Of a DNA stretch of 64,000 nt, positions 17,521-26,102 are shown one piece after another. How positions within the stretch are numbered: position 1 is the stretch's first letter; the number at the start of each line of letters is the position of its first letter. A model generated the notes under the pieces. It was not told the DNA's origin. It worked only from the letters and a program-made list of their open reading frames with translations, and did no database searches. This DNA comes from Anaerolineales bacterium (GTDB taxonomy: Bacteria > Chloroflexota > Anaerolineae > Anaerolineales > Villigracilaceae), in assembly GCA_030834895.1 (NCBI GenBank), contig JAUQXA010000018.1, positions 310,001 through 374,000 on the forward strand, read 5' to 3'. Both the position numbers and the translations under genes were made by a program.

Positions 17521-19152
17521 ATGACTCAACATCGAATTACAGACGACCTGGAAGTCCTCCTCGACGTTTTACCCCCCAACATTCGCCATGCGGTGGAAAA
17601 GGCGAACAACAGCGATAAATTACTCGAAATCGTCATTGACCTGGGACGCATCGCCGCCGCGCGTTTTGTGGACGGCGAAGTTCCCCTTTCCGTAAAGGAA
17701 ATCAGCCGCGCGGAAATCGACCACGTCACCGAACGCATCGGCAAGTTCGACGCGGATAATCGCGCGGGCATGGAACGCACGCTTCACCGCATCTCCGCCA
17801 TCCGCAACCGGCTTGGAACTGTCGTCGGGTTGACCTGCCGCGTGGGTCGCGCCGTCTACGGGACGGTGGACATCATTCAGGACATCATCGAATCGGGCAA
17901 GTCTGTGCTGATTCTCGGACGCCCCGGCGTGGGCAAGACCACCCTCCTGCGTGAAGCCGCCCGCATCCTCGCTGAAAACAAACGCGTGGTCATCGTGGAC
18001 ACGTCCAACGAGATCGGTGGCGACGGCGACGTGCCGCATCCAGCCGTCGGACGGGCGCGCCGCATGCAGGTCCGCGAGCCGATGCTCCAGCACGAGGTGA
18101 TGATCGAAGCGGTCGAGAATCACAATCCCGAAGTCATCGTCATCGACGAGATCGGGCGTGAACTCGAAGCGCAGGCGGCGCGGACCATCGCCGAGCGCGG
18201 CGTCCAACTCATCGGCACGGCGCACGGTCAGACGCTGGAAAACCTCCTGCTCAACCCCACCCTCAGCGATCTGGTTGGCGGCATCGAAGCAGTCACGCTG
18301 TCGGACGAGGAAGCCCGTCGGCGCGGAACCCAGAAGACGGTGTTGGAACGTCGTGCGCCCCCGACCTTCGACGTGGTGATCGAAATCCAAAACCGCGACC
18401 GATTTGCCGTTCACAGCGACGTGACAATCTCGGTCGATTCCCTCCTGCGTGAGATGCCGATGCTGCCCGAAGTCCGTACGCGCGATGCCGAAGGGAAGAT
18501 CGTGATCGAGAAAGCCGCACCCGCTCCCCGCACGAAGATGGAACCAAAGGAAGTGGGTAAGACCCGTCGCGGACGTCAGCCCGCCAGCCCGCCGCCCCAG
18601 CCTATTCCAGCGGGGACTTCCCAGCCTCAAGCTGATTCCGCTTCCGAGGAGCAGAGTCAACCTTCAAGTGTCGTCACATCCCCTTTGCAGACCGTGCGTG
18701 TCTTTGCCTATGGTGTGGCGCGCAACCGTTTGATGCAAGCCGCCAAGCGACTCGGCGTGCCTGCGGTCATTGTGACCGAAGTTGACGAAGCCGACGCCGT
18801 CGTCACACTGCGGACGTATTACCGCAACCGCGAGCAGACGGTCATGGAAGCCGAGCATCGCGGACTGCCGATCTATGTCCTGCGCGCGAACACGGTGGCG
18901 CAGGTCGAGCAGTTTTTGGGCGACCTGTTCAACCTGACCGAGATGCAACATCCGCGAGACAGGATGGACGACGTGCGTGAGGACACCCAACGCGCGATTG
19001 CCGCCGTCCTCAACGGTGAGCGCTGGGTGGACCTGCCGCCTGGTACGTCGCTTGTGCGAAGATTGCAGCACGAAATGGCTCGCAATGCGGAACTGGTTTC
19101 CCACTCATACGGGAAGGAGCCGAGAAGGCATGTGAGGATTTTCAGGGAGTAA
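17521..19152 (+). CDS. R3H-domain AAA ATPase (SpoIIIAA/ycf45-like)
   Basis: The 543-residue protein has a RecA/SpoIIIAA-like ATPase domain with P-loop [14 protein letters not shown], the switch-like [12 protein letters not shown], and Walker [19 protein letters not shown] followed by [13 protein letters not shown] Pro/Ala-rich linker (about 330-390) leads to a C-terminal part ending in an R3H-like single-stranded nucleic acid binding motif ([29 protein letters not shown]). The family occurs in cyanobacteria, plastids (ycf45) and Chloroflexi; its role is unknown, but a nucleic-acid-remodelling ATPase is the usual inference. The start at 17521 is chosen because the residues upstream do not resemble the family. 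Confidence 0.88.
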   Translation: MTQHRITDDLEVLLDVLPPNIRHAVEKANNSDKLLEIVIDLGRIAAARFVDGEVPLSVKEISRAEIDHVTERIGKFDADNRAGMERTLHRISAIRNRLGTVVGLTCRVGRAVYGTVDIIQDIIESGKSVLILGRPGVGKTTLLREAARILAENKRVVIVDTSNEIGGDGDVPHPAVGRARRMQVREPMLQHEVMIEAVENHNPEVIVIDEIGRELEAQAARTIAERGVQLIGTAHGQTLENLLLNPTLSDLVGGIEAVTLSDEEARRRGTQKTVLERRAPPTFDVVIEIQNRDRFAVHSDVTISVDSLLREMPMLPEVRTRDAEGKIVIEKAAPAPRTKMEPKEVGKTRRGRQPASPPPQPIPAGTSQPQADSASEEQSQPSSVVTSPLQTVRVFAYGVARNRLMQAAKRLGVPAVIVTEVDEADAVVTLRTYYRNREQTVMEAEHRGLPIYVLRANTVAQVEQFLGDLFNLTEMQHPRDRMDDVREDTQRAIAAVLNGERWVDLPPGTSLVRRLQHEMARNAELVSHSYGKEPRRHVRIFRE

Positions 19153-19167
19153 GACCATGGACGATAG

Positions 19168-19205
19168 ACCGTGGACGGTGGAATGTAATTGCCGTCCACG
19201 GTTTT
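19168..19205 (+). terminator. Hairpin terminator built from a GTCCACGG-type repeat
   Basis: ACCGTGGACGG (19168-19178) pairs with CCGTCCACGGT (19192-19202) and is followed by TTTT. The arms and the preceding ACCATGGACGATAG belong to the same word family as the repeats inside mutS2 and the DUF2298 gene. Here the repeat serves as a terminator for the R3H gene. Confidence 0.7.
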
Positions 19206-19230
19206 CGTTTAGTTCCTAAGAGACATCAAA

Positions 19231-19719
19231 ATGACAACCAACATTAAGCAAAAATCTTCCATATTCAGGATAATCATCGTTGTGATTTTAGGATGTGTCT
19301 CAGCCCCGTTTGTGCTTAACTTTGCTCTCCAATTCGCTGCCGATACAATCTTTCCTGTAATTGGTCCTGATAGCGTGTATGCCATCAGGAAAACTTCAGA
19401 TCAATTTGTAACTTCTTTGAAGGTTGGCGATAAAGAGGAGATACATCGGCTCGTGGACGATGCTACCGATGAGGTGCAGATAATGCGCGATATAGAAGCT
19501 CTTGTAAATGAAGAGGCAATAATCAATTATGATGATCTTTATATTTGCGACTGGCAGTTTAAAGGAGACATGACCAATAATTTTGGGCTGATATATTTCA
19601 ACGAGACTTCCATGCGCTTCAATATCCAGTTGATAAAGGATGCAAATAAATCATGGAAGGTTCATAGATTTATACTCTTGCCAGAGCTTGAACCAGGACC
19701 ATTTGAAAATTGTCAGTAG
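19231..19719 (+). CDS. Hypothetical protein with N-terminal membrane anchor
   Basis: The 162-residue product has one N-terminal hydrophobic segment (IFRIIIVVILGCVSAPFVLNFAL) and an acidic soluble region. The layout (DQFVTSLKVGDKEEIHRLVDDAT, then a beta-rich C-terminus) resembles small extracytoplasmic NTF2/DUF4864-like domains, but I cannot assign a family. It is flanked by a repeat-derived terminator upstream and a bidirectional terminator downstream, so it is monocistronic. Confidence 0.65.
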   Translation: MTTNIKQKSSIFRIIIVVILGCVSAPFVLNFALQFAADTIFPVIGPDSVYAIRKTSDQFVTSLKVGDKEEIHRLVDDATDEVQIMRDIEALVNEEAIINYDDLYICDWQFKGDMTNNFGLIYFNETSMRFNIQLIKDANKSWKVHRFILLPELEPGPFENCQ

Positions 19720-19737
19720 GTAAATTCGTTTTGAAAG

Positions 19738-19780
19738 AATCAACGCCAACTTTTCGAAAGCTGGCGTTGATTTGTTTTTT
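19738..19780. terminator. Bidirectional terminator between convergent genes
   Basis: AATCAACGCCA (19738-19748) pairs with TGGCGTTGATT (19762-19772) around a partly self-complementary loop. A T-rich run (TTTGTTTTTT) follows on the plus strand. It separates the hypothetical gene from the minus-strand protease gene. Confidence 0.8.
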
Positions 19781-19804
19781 ATTCCACCATGAGTGACTGA
19801 CTTC

Positions 19805-20956
19805 TTAATTGTGACTCGACTCCCCAAGCGTGATGGTCAAATCAACCTGCTTGCCATCTCGCATGACGCCGAGCTTTACTTCATCGCCCGGCTTGAAGGT
19901 GAACAGGGTATTGATGTAGGAGTGGGTTTCGTCGAGCGTCATGTCACCGATCTTGAAGATGATATCGCCCTGTTGCAAGCCTGCTGTGCTGGCGGGACTT
20001 CCCTGCGAGACCTCGGTTACGTACACGCCCCATTGCACGGGCAGGTTATAGGCGGCGGCGATGTTCGGCGTCACCTGTTGGAAGCGGATTCCCATGAACG
20101 GGCGCGAGAAATATCCCTTCTGGATGATCTGTTCCGCGACGGCGCGCGCGGTGTTGACAGGGACGGCGAACCCCAAGCCTTCCGCCACGTCACCACTGTT
20201 GGTGTTGCGGACGACCAGCGTGTTGATGCCGATCACTTCGCCCGCGAGGTTCATCAGCGGTCCGCCCGAATTGCCGTGGTTGATTGCCGCGTCGGTCTGA
20301 ATCAAATCTTCGATCTGGTATCCGCTGCCAGTGTCGATGGAACGTCCCGTGGCGCTGACCACACCCACCGTCACCGTGTTCTTGAAATTCCCAAGCGGCG
20401 AGCCGATGGCGATCACCGATTCACCGGGGTTTAGCAAGTCGGAGTTGCCAAGTGTCGCCACTGCGGGCGCTTGGGCGTCTGTCTTCAAGACGGCTAAATC
20501 TGAATACATGTCTGTGCCGACGATGGCGGCTTTTTCCTCAGTCCCATCCGAGAGGACGATGTAAACTTCCTTCGTGCCTTCGACCACATGGTTGTTGGTC
20601 AGGATGTAGCCCTCGTCCGAGATGAAGACGCCGCTGCCGCTGACGGTTGCATCGCCCGTCTGCCCGAAGAAGGTCATCTGCCCGGGGATGGTGCCAACGA
20701 TGGTCACGACCGCGGGACCGACTTTTTGCACAGACTGCGTGACGGCTGTCTCCACGTCCGTCGAATTCATCACCAGGGTTTCATTCGGGTTGGTTGACGT
20801 GTTCGACGCGGGCAGGATGGACTGAATGGGATTTGCCGATTGCTTGCTGCCAACTGCCTGATAGACTGCAATTCCGCCAGCCACTGCGCCTGTCAATGCC
20901 GAACCGCCGGCGACCACGACAACGAGCAGGATATAAAGTATCTTTTTCCAATTCAT
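19805..20956 (-). CDS. HtrA/DegP-type serine protease with PDZ domain
   Basis: The 383-residue protein has an N-terminal membrane anchor (residues 6-30), a trypsin-like domain with catalytic triad His123 (ILTNNHVVEG), Asp153 (YSDLAVLKT) and Ser230 (NHGNSGGPL), and one C-terminal PDZ domain (about 285-375). It should degrade or refold damaged proteins outside the cytoplasmic membrane. A GGAGG ribosome binding site precedes the ATG. It stands alone, between a terminator and a repeat element. A second HtrA-like gene lies at 26103. Confidence 0.93.
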   Translation of the reverse strand: MNWKKILYILLVVVVAGGSALTGAVAGGIAVYQAVGSKQSANPIQSILPASNTSTNPNETLVMNSTDVETAVTQSVQKVGPAVVTIVGTIPGQMTFFGQTGDATVSGSGVFISDEGYILTNNHVVEGTKEVYIVLSDGTEEKAAIVGTDMYSDLAVLKTDAQAPAVATLGNSDLLNPGESVIAIGSPLGNFKNTVTVGVVSATGRSIDTGSGYQIEDLIQTDAAINHGNSGGPLMNLAGEVIGINTLVVRNTNSGDVAEGLGFAVPVNTARAVAEQIIQKGYFSRPFMGIRFQQVTPNIAAAYNLPVQWGVYVTEVSQGSPASTAGLQQGDIIFKIGDMTLDETHSYINTLFTFKPGDEVKLGVMRDGKQVDLTITLGESSHN

Positions 20957-21077
20957 TTCTACCTCCGTAACTGCATCAATCCTAGTCCACGAAAATTACA
21001 CACCGATTAAAAAGTTTTGGCGTAAAATAAAACCAGGTTAAGAAAGTTGTAGGAAAATTGTTAACTCTCTCGAGTGT

Positions 21078-21183
21078 GTCACTCTGAGCGCAGCGAAGAG
21101 ACTCTTTGCTTTTACTGAGACTCTCACTGCACTGGCGTGCAGCGCAAGTGTCAGTCGCGACGGACACACTCCCTCAGAGTGAC
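21078..21183. repeat. GTCACTCTGAG-type interspersed palindromic element
   Basis: The 106-bp element has exact terminal inverted repeats GTCACTCTGAG and CTCAGAGTGAC. Inside, 21129-21152 is the reverse complement of a GACACTTGC...CGCCAGTGC module also present at 29410-29433. It occupies most of the upstream region of tmk. Confidence 0.75.
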
Positions 21184-21201
21184 ATAACGACAACGAGGCA
21201 T

Positions 21202-21825
21202 ATGTTCATCACACTCGAAGGACCCGAAGGCTCCGGCAAGACATCCCATATCCCCTATCTCGTGGAATATCTGCGCGAGAAGGGTTACACCGTTTTCCCC
21301 ACCCGTGAACCGGGCGGAACGTCCATCAGCGAGCAAATCCGCGACGTGCTGCACGACTTGAAGAACGCCGAAATGCTCCCGCGCACTGAGACCCTGCTCT
21401 ATCAAGCCGCGCGCGCCCAGATCGTGGAACAGGTCATCAAGCCGAGGCTGGCGGCAGGTGAGATCGTCATCTCCGACCGCTATTACGATTCGACGATTGC
21501 CTATCAGGGCTACGGTCACCAACAGGATTTGGAGCAGGTGCGCGGACTGGTGTGCTACGCCACCGGCGGCTTGACTCCCGACCTGACGGTTTTGCTCGAC
21601 CTCGACGTGGAAGTCGGTTTGCGGCGCAAGACTCAGAACGAAGTCGAGTGGAACCGCATGGACGCCTACACCGTGGAATTCCACCGGCGAGTCCGCGCGG
21701 GATATTTGGAGATGGTCAAAGCCGAACCGCGGCGCTGGGTGGTGGTCAACTCCGAGCAGAAGTGGGATGATGTGCAGGCGGAGTTGAAGAAAGTGATCTT
21801 GGATAGATTGGTCAAAAGTCAATGA
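21202..21825 (+). CDS. tmk: Thymidylate kinase (dTMP kinase)
   Basis: The enzyme converts dTMP to dTDP for DNA synthesis. The start at 21202 places the P-loop EGPEGSGKT at residues 6-14, as usual; the open frame upstream is repeat sequence. Other signatures are the DR-type motif TREPGGTSISEQIRD, DRYYDSTIAYQGYG with the catalytic loop, and LDLDVEVGLRR. The 207-residue length is normal. It overlaps the map start by 4 nt (ATGA), so the two are translationally coupled. Confidence 0.96.
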   Translation: MFITLEGPEGSGKTSHIPYLVEYLREKGYTVFPTREPGGTSISEQIRDVLHDLKNAEMLPRTETLLYQAARAQIVEQVIKPRLAAGEIVISDRYYDSTIAYQGYGHQQDLEQVRGLVCYATGGLTPDLTVLLDLDVEVGLRRKTQNEVEWNRMDAYTVEFHRRVRAGYLEMVKAEPRRWVVVNSEQKWDDVQAELKKVILDRLVKSQ

Positions 21826-22565
21826 TTGTTGAACACGAAGAAGACATCGCAGGCTTGAAAGCCATCGGTCACATCTGCGCGGGGACGTTGCGGACGATGA
21901 TGGAAGCCGTCCAACCCGGCATGACCACTATGGAGTTGGATGAAATCGGCAGGGAGGTTCTCGACAAGGCGGGCGCGAATTCCGCGCCGGTTTCGTTGTA
22001 TAAGTTCCCCGGCATCACCTGTATCAGCGTTTCGCCGGTCATCGCGCACGGCATCCCCAGCGACCACGTTTTGCGCGAAGGCCAGTTGATCAACATCGAC
22101 GTCTCAGCAGAGATGAATGGTTACTTTGGCGACACAGGCGCTTCGATGGTGGTCGCGATGCATGTGCCGGAATATGAAAAAATCATCGCGGCAGCAAAGT
22201 CCGCATTGGAGAAGGCGGTACAAGTGGCTCGCACCGGGCAGACCATCAACAGCATCGGCAAGGCGGTTCAAGGGGTGGCAAGGCGGAACGGCTATGGCGT
22301 CATCTACGACCTGACCGGTCACGGCATTGGACGTCATTTGCATGAGGAGCCGGTGCAGGTCTTCAATCACTTCAAGCCGCGTGACCGCTACGTTTTGAAG
22401 GAGGGACTGGTTCTGGCAATCGAACCCTTCCTCACCACCGGCAAGGGACACGTTGTCGAGGAAGCCGACGGCTGGTCCCTGCGGACAACGGACCGCACCA
22501 TCGCGGCGCAATTCGAGCACACGATCATCGTCACCAAAGACGAACCGATTATTCTCACGATATAG
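21822..22565 (+). CDS. map: Methionine aminopeptidase, type I
   Basis: This enzyme removes the initiator methionine from nascent proteins. The 247-residue product has the five metal ligands in order: Asp in INIDVSAEMNGYFGDTG (two Asp), His in DLTGHGIGRHLHEEP, Glu in AIEPFLTTG and Glu in AAQFEHTIIVT. The substrate-binding His is in SPVIAHGIP. It is a short type I form without N-terminal extension. It overlaps tmk by 4 nt. Confidence 0.96.
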   Translation: MIVEHEEDIAGLKAIGHICAGTLRTMMEAVQPGMTTMELDEIGREVLDKAGANSAPVSLYKFPGITCISVSPVIAHGIPSDHVLREGQLINIDVSAEMNGYFGDTGASMVVAMHVPEYEKIIAAAKSALEKAVQVARTGQTINSIGKAVQGVARRNGYGVIYDLTGHGIGRHLHEEPVQVFNHFKPRDRYVLKEGLVLAIEPFLTTGKGHVVEEADGWSLRTTDRTIAAQFEHTIIVTKDEPIILTI

Positions 22566-22570
22566 GCTTG

Positions 22571-22601
22571 GCTCTTTCGGGGGCTTAGCCCCCGAAAGAG
22601 C
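22571..22601. repeat. GGGGGCTTAGCCCCC-cored palindrome
   Basis: A 15-bp arm GCTCTTTCGGGGGCT is mirrored almost without loop by AGCCCCCGAAAGAGC. There is no T-run, so it is not a classic terminator. The same core, GGGGGCTTNGCCCCC, occurs at 61586-61618. Confidence 0.75.
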
Positions 22602-22612
22602 GGAGAAAATAT

Positions 22613-23224
22613 ATGATCAAATCCCTCATCCAACGAGTCAAGAAAACCGAGCATGGCTTCACCGACATTTTGAGAGCCGCCGAAGAAGTCTTTTCCAGTC
22701 ACAGCCGGGCGGAGACCCTCTCCATCGCCAAAGAGTTGCACGCCTCCGATGTCAATCAGGCGCGCATGTTGGCGACCTTTCTATTTGGGTTTCTGGCGGC
22801 CAAGTCAAAGACCAGCCTTGACATCATGCGCAAGCAAATCAGCAGGGATACAGATTGGCGCGTGCAGGAAATCCTTGCCAAAGCCTTCGACCAGTATTGC
22901 AGTGACGTCGGCTATGGGGACGCCCTGCCCGTCATCGAGGACTGGCTGCGCGACGAGCACCCAAATGTCCGCCGGGCAGTGACCGAAGGTCTGCGCATCT
23001 GGACCGGGCGCGAGTATTTCTGTGACCACCCCGAAGTTGCGATTCGACTCCTCAGTCAGTTGAAGGCGGACGAAAGCGAGTACGTCCGCAAGTCGGTGGG
23101 CAATGCCCTGTGCGACATCAGCCGCAAGCACACGGAACTGGTCCGCGCCGAGTTGGCGACTTGGGACGCGTCCGATAAACGTATCCGCCTGACCTACAAA
23201 CTGGCAAGCAAGTTATTGGGATAA
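22613..23224 (+). CDS. HEAT-repeat DNA alkylation-repair-like protein
   Basis: The 203-residue all-helical protein has paired-helix repeats (DTDWRVQEILAKAFDQYC, EHPNVRRAVTEGLRIW, ESEYVRKSVGNALCDIS) of the HEAT type found in AlkC/AlkD-like proteins. WRVQEILAKAFD and YVRKSVGNALCDISRKH are close to the AlkD-family pattern. A DNA glycosylase or DNA-binding role is inferred; I cannot confirm the catalytic residues. It is followed 4 nt later by a peptidase-E-like gene. Confidence 0.75.
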   Translation: MIKSLIQRVKKTEHGFTDILRAAEEVFSSHSRAETLSIAKELHASDVNQARMLATFLFGFLAAKSKTSLDIMRKQISRDTDWRVQEILAKAFDQYCSDVGYGDALPVIEDWLRDEHPNVRRAVTEGLRIWTGREYFCDHPEVAIRLLSQLKADESEYVRKSVGNALCDISRKHTELVRAELATWDASDKRIRLTYKLASKLLG

Positions 23225-23228
23225 AGCC

Positions 23229-23912
23229 ATGCCAAACCTCCACCTTTTTTCCTCCCCCGGCAAAGACGATATCCGCTACGTGATCGAAGCGAGCCAACCC
23301 TACCTCGAAGGCAAGCCCGACGCGACCGTGGCGTATCTTCCGCTTGCCTCACTGTTTGCGGAACGTTGGCAGGAATTCACCGCCGACTCTTTCAAAGGCT
23401 TGGCGCGGATCGAAACGATCAACGCCGAGCTCATGACCCTGCCGCAGATGGAGGATGTGGTTCGCCGCGCTGCGCTGGTCTACATCCCCGGCGGGAACAC
23501 CTTCCTGTTGAACCATCGTCTGAATATCAGCCGGTTGATGCTTTTCCTGCGGAAGAAGGCCCAGGCTGGCCTGCCCGTCGTCGCCTTCAGCGCAGGGACA
23601 GTCCTCTGCGGACCGAACATCCTGACCTCCAAAGACATGAACACAGTCCCCACGCCGCACTTTGAAGGATTGAACGCGACGCCGTTTAATTTTCTCGTTC
23701 ACTACGCAGACGATGCCTACGGAAAAGCTGTCCACGATGACTGGCTGGCGGATTATCATTTCTTCCACGATAATCCGGTGGTCATGCTGTGTGACGGGGC
23801 GTATGTCAGGGTCGATGGAAAGAAGACGATCCTTGTCCGCGGCGAGGCTTGGATTTTGCGCAAGGATTCAGAAAAGGAAAGGCTCGAAGAAGGAAAGTTG
23901 ATAACTTTATAG
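23229..23912 (+). CDS. Peptidase E (S51)-like protein
   Basis: The 227-residue protein has the class I glutamine-amidotransferase-like fold of dipeptidase E and cyanophycinase. It shows the nucleophile elbow AFSAG (Ser121) and an upstream YIPGGNTFLLNHRL block that forms the oxyanion loop. The expected substrate is Asp-X dipeptides or a related isopeptide; it should be cytoplasmic. It sits in a same-strand run behind map and the HEAT gene, with gaps of 4 and 10 nt on either side. Confidence 0.85.
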   Translation: MPNLHLFSSPGKDDIRYVIEASQPYLEGKPDATVAYLPLASLFAERWQEFTADSFKGLARIETINAELMTLPQMEDVVRRAALVYIPGGNTFLLNHRLNISRLMLFLRKKAQAGLPVVAFSAGTVLCGPNILTSKDMNTVPTPHFEGLNATPFNFLVHYADDAYGKAVHDDWLADYHFFHDNPVVMLCDGAYVRVDGKKTILVRGEAWILRKDSEKERLEEGKLITL

Positions 23913-23922
23913 GAGATGACTT

Positions 23923-24426
23923 ATGGCTGAACAATGGATACCTGGGAACAAGCGCGAATTGACGTCCGCCATCAAGCGGGAGTGGAAGCTCCTGATGGAT
24001 GTGGCGGACAAGTTGACCGACGAGCAGATGACCAAACCCGACGCCGGGAGCTGGTCGCCAAAAGATAACCTTGCCCATCTTTCAGAGTGGATGAATGTCC
24101 TCATGGGCTATCACATCGACCATCGCCCGGCGCATGAAGTCCTTGGAGTATCCGAGGATGTGACGAAGGATTGGGACATGGAAGTCATCAACCCTGTTCT
24201 TCTTGAGCGGAACCGCAGCCGTTCAAGGCAGGATGTGATGGACAAGTTGAATCAAGTCTATGATAAGTTAATGGCAAAGCTGGAGTCAATGACCTTCGAA
24301 GACATGCTAAAGCCGCGTCATGCAGACGACCCCAAAAAGCGCCCCCTGCTTCTTTGGATATTGGGGGACACCACAGAGCATTTTGCCGAGCACCGCGAAA
24401 CAATCGAAAAGGCGATAAAAGGTTGA
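23923..24426 (+). CDS. ClbS/DfsB-type four-helix bundle protein
   Basis: The 167-residue protein has NKRELTSAIKREWKLLMDVADKL and WSPKDNLAHLSEWMNVLMGYH, typical of the ClbS/DfsB (DUF1706) branch of the DinB-like superfamily. ClbS itself is a colibactin cyclopropane hydrolase that protects DNA; most relatives have no known substrate. GGAGATGACTT upstream gives a good ribosome binding site. It closes the tmk-map run and is followed by a terminator. Confidence 0.82.
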   Translation: MAEQWIPGNKRELTSAIKREWKLLMDVADKLTDEQMTKPDAGSWSPKDNLAHLSEWMNVLMGYHIDHRPAHEVLGVSEDVTKDWDMEVINPVLLERNRSRSRQDVMDKLNQVYDKLMAKLESMTFEDMLKPRHADDPKKRPLLLWILGDTTEHFAEHRETIEKAIKG

Positions 24427-24431
24427 GACGA

Positions 24432-24465
24432 ACACCCCACAGATAACGTACCTGCGGGGTGTTTT
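24432..24465. terminator. Terminator between convergent genes
   Basis: ACACCCCACAG (24432-24442) pairs with CTGCGGGGTGT (24452-24462) with a single A-C mismatch and is followed by TTTT. It lies between the ClbS-like gene and the minus-strand LOG gene. Confidence 0.75.
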
Positions 24466-24467
24466 GA

Positions 24468-25049
24468 TTAATCCTCTCTCATCCAGCGTTTGACCGCTTC
24501 ATGTGGATGGGCATACTTGTTCATCGCGTCGAGTAACTGACGCGGCTCCGCCTCACAGCAAATCGCATCCCGATGTTCCTTGAAGATGAATCCTTCCACC
24601 ACGGCGTGATCCATTGCGGCGAGCAGGGGATTGTAATATCCGCGCACGTTGAGCAAGCCGACAGGTTTCTCGTGTGCCCCGGTCTGCGCCCAGGTGACGG
24701 TCTCGAAGAGTTCGTCCCAAGTGCCGAATCCGCCGGGCAGGGCGATGTAACCGTCGGAGAGTTCGTGCATCCGCGCTTTGCGGCTGTGCATGTGCGGGGT
24801 CACGTCCATGCGGGCAAGCCCGGTATGAGCCAGCGCCGGCGTGTTCATCGAAGGGATGATGACACCGATGACTTCGCCGCCCGCATCCACCGCCCCACCT
24901 GCCACTTTGCCCATCAAACCGGTCTTGCCGCCGCCATACACCACGCGGATTCCGCTTTCAGCAAGCAGTTTTCCCAACTGGTATGCGGCAGTTTTATAGT
25001 CCGCGTGGACGGAGTCCGAAGAGCCACAAAAAACACAGATTGATTTCAT
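24468..25049 (-). CDS. LOG-family protein (TIGR00730 Rossmann fold)
   Basis: The 193-residue protein begins MKSICVFCGSSDSV and carries the PGGFGTWDELFE signature of the LOG family, which cleaves nucleoside 5'-monophosphates at the N-glycosidic bond (cytokinin-activating phosphoribohydrolase in plants and pathogens). GGGKTGLMG is the phosphate-binding loop. The internal start at 25049 follows GAGGAGAAT and matches family N-termini, so the longer upstream frame is discarded. In a free-living bacterium the physiological substrate is uncertain. Confidence 0.9.
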   Translation of the reverse strand: MKSICVFCGSSDSVHADYKTAAYQLGKLLAESGIRVVYGGGKTGLMGKVAGGAVDAGGEVIGVIIPSMNTPALAHTGLARMDVTPHMHSRKARMHELSDGYIALPGGFGTWDELFETVTWAQTGAHEKPVGLLNVRGYYNPLLAAMDHAVVEGFIFKEHRDAICCEAEPRQLLDAMNKYAHPHEAVKRWMRED

Positions 25050-25188
25050 ATTCTCCTCATTGTCACGGTATTCGCAATGCCATGATCTTTTTAGGCAACT
25101 GTACCACACAAAAACCACAGGTTAGAGTTATGTTAGCGTGCCTTTTGGGCGCTTGACTCTGAACTGCCGTGGTGATAACAATGGAATT

Positions 25189-26079
25189 ATGGACTATAAG
25201 GATTATTACAAAATTCTCGGCGTGGAACGCAAAGCCAGCGCGGACGATATCCGCAAGGCATATCGCAAGCTTGCCATGCAGCACCATCCCGACAAGAACC
25301 CCGGCGATAAAAAGGCTGAAGAGAAGTTCAAGGAAATCAACGAAGCCTACCAGGTCTTGAGCGACGAGACCAAACGCGCCCGCTACGACCAGCTTGGGAG
25401 CGCGTATTCCAATTTCCGTACGCAGGGCGGGCGACCGGGCGATTTTCGCTGGGAGGATTGGACGGGCGGCGGCTCCTCGGTCAACATGGATGATATGTTC
25501 GGTGGCGGCGGGGGATTCTCGGATTTCTTCAGAGCCATCTTCGGCGAAGCCATGCGTTCCTCCATCCGCAATCAGGCGGCACAACAGCAGCAACAGGGGT
25601 ATCAGCAGGAGGTTCAGATCAGTTTCAAGGAAGCATATGAAGGTACGACCCGTCAACTGCAAACCAATGGGCGCAAGTTACAGGTGCGCATCCCGGCCGG
25701 GGTGAAGACCGGTTCCAAAGTCCGTGTGGCAGGTGCGGGACCGGAAGGGCTGGACCTGTATCTCGTGGTGAACATCACGGATGAAGACCGCTTCGAGCGG
25801 GATGGTTACGACTTGTACACTACATCCACCTTGAGTGTGTTCACCCTGATTTTGGGCGGTGACGCTGATGTGGAGACCCCCACGGGAAAGGTTAAATTAA
25901 ACATCCCTGCTGGTACACAGCCTGATCAAGTCTTTCGCCTTGCCGGGCGGGGGATGCCGCATTTGAAGAGTTCAACCACAAAAGGCGATCTTTATGTCAG
26001 GTTGAAGGTACAAATTCCCAAATACCTATCGTCCAAGCAGAAAGAGCTTCTAGAAGAGGCCGCCCGCATTAAGTTTTAG
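25189..26079 (+). CDS. DnaJ-family co-chaperone, CbpA-like
   Basis: The 296-residue protein starts with a J-domain ([20 protein letters not shown] at residues 33-35), then a Gly-rich region ([10 protein letters not shown]), and a C-terminal substrate-binding region ([37 protein letters not shown]). It lacks the zinc-finger CxxCxGxG repeats of DnaJ, so it is CbpA-type. It stimulates DnaK ATPase activity. The internal ATG at 25189 is chosen because the J-domain starts there. A HtrA-like lipoprotein gene follows 23 nt later. Confidence 0.92.
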   Translation: MDYKDYYKILGVERKASADDIRKAYRKLAMQHHPDKNPGDKKAEEKFKEINEAYQVLSDETKRARYDQLGSAYSNFRTQGGRPGDFRWEDWTGGGSSVNMDDMFGGGGGFSDFFRAIFGEAMRSSIRNQAAQQQQQGYQQEVQISFKEAYEGTTRQLQTNGRKLQVRIPAGVKTGSKVRVAGAGPEGLDLYLVVNITDEDRFERDGYDLYTTSTLSVFTLILGGDADVETPTGKVKLNIPAGTQPDQVFRLAGRGMPHLKSSTTKGDLYVRLKVQIPKYLSSKQKELLEEAARIKF

Positions 26080-26102
26080 CAATTTTCAGGAGTGTTTAGG
26101 AA

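Noticed and set aside
17620..18660. Minus-strand frame of about 346 codons antisense to the R3H/AAA gene
   Set aside because: The plus strand has P-loop and Walker B in order; the antisense product shows no motif.
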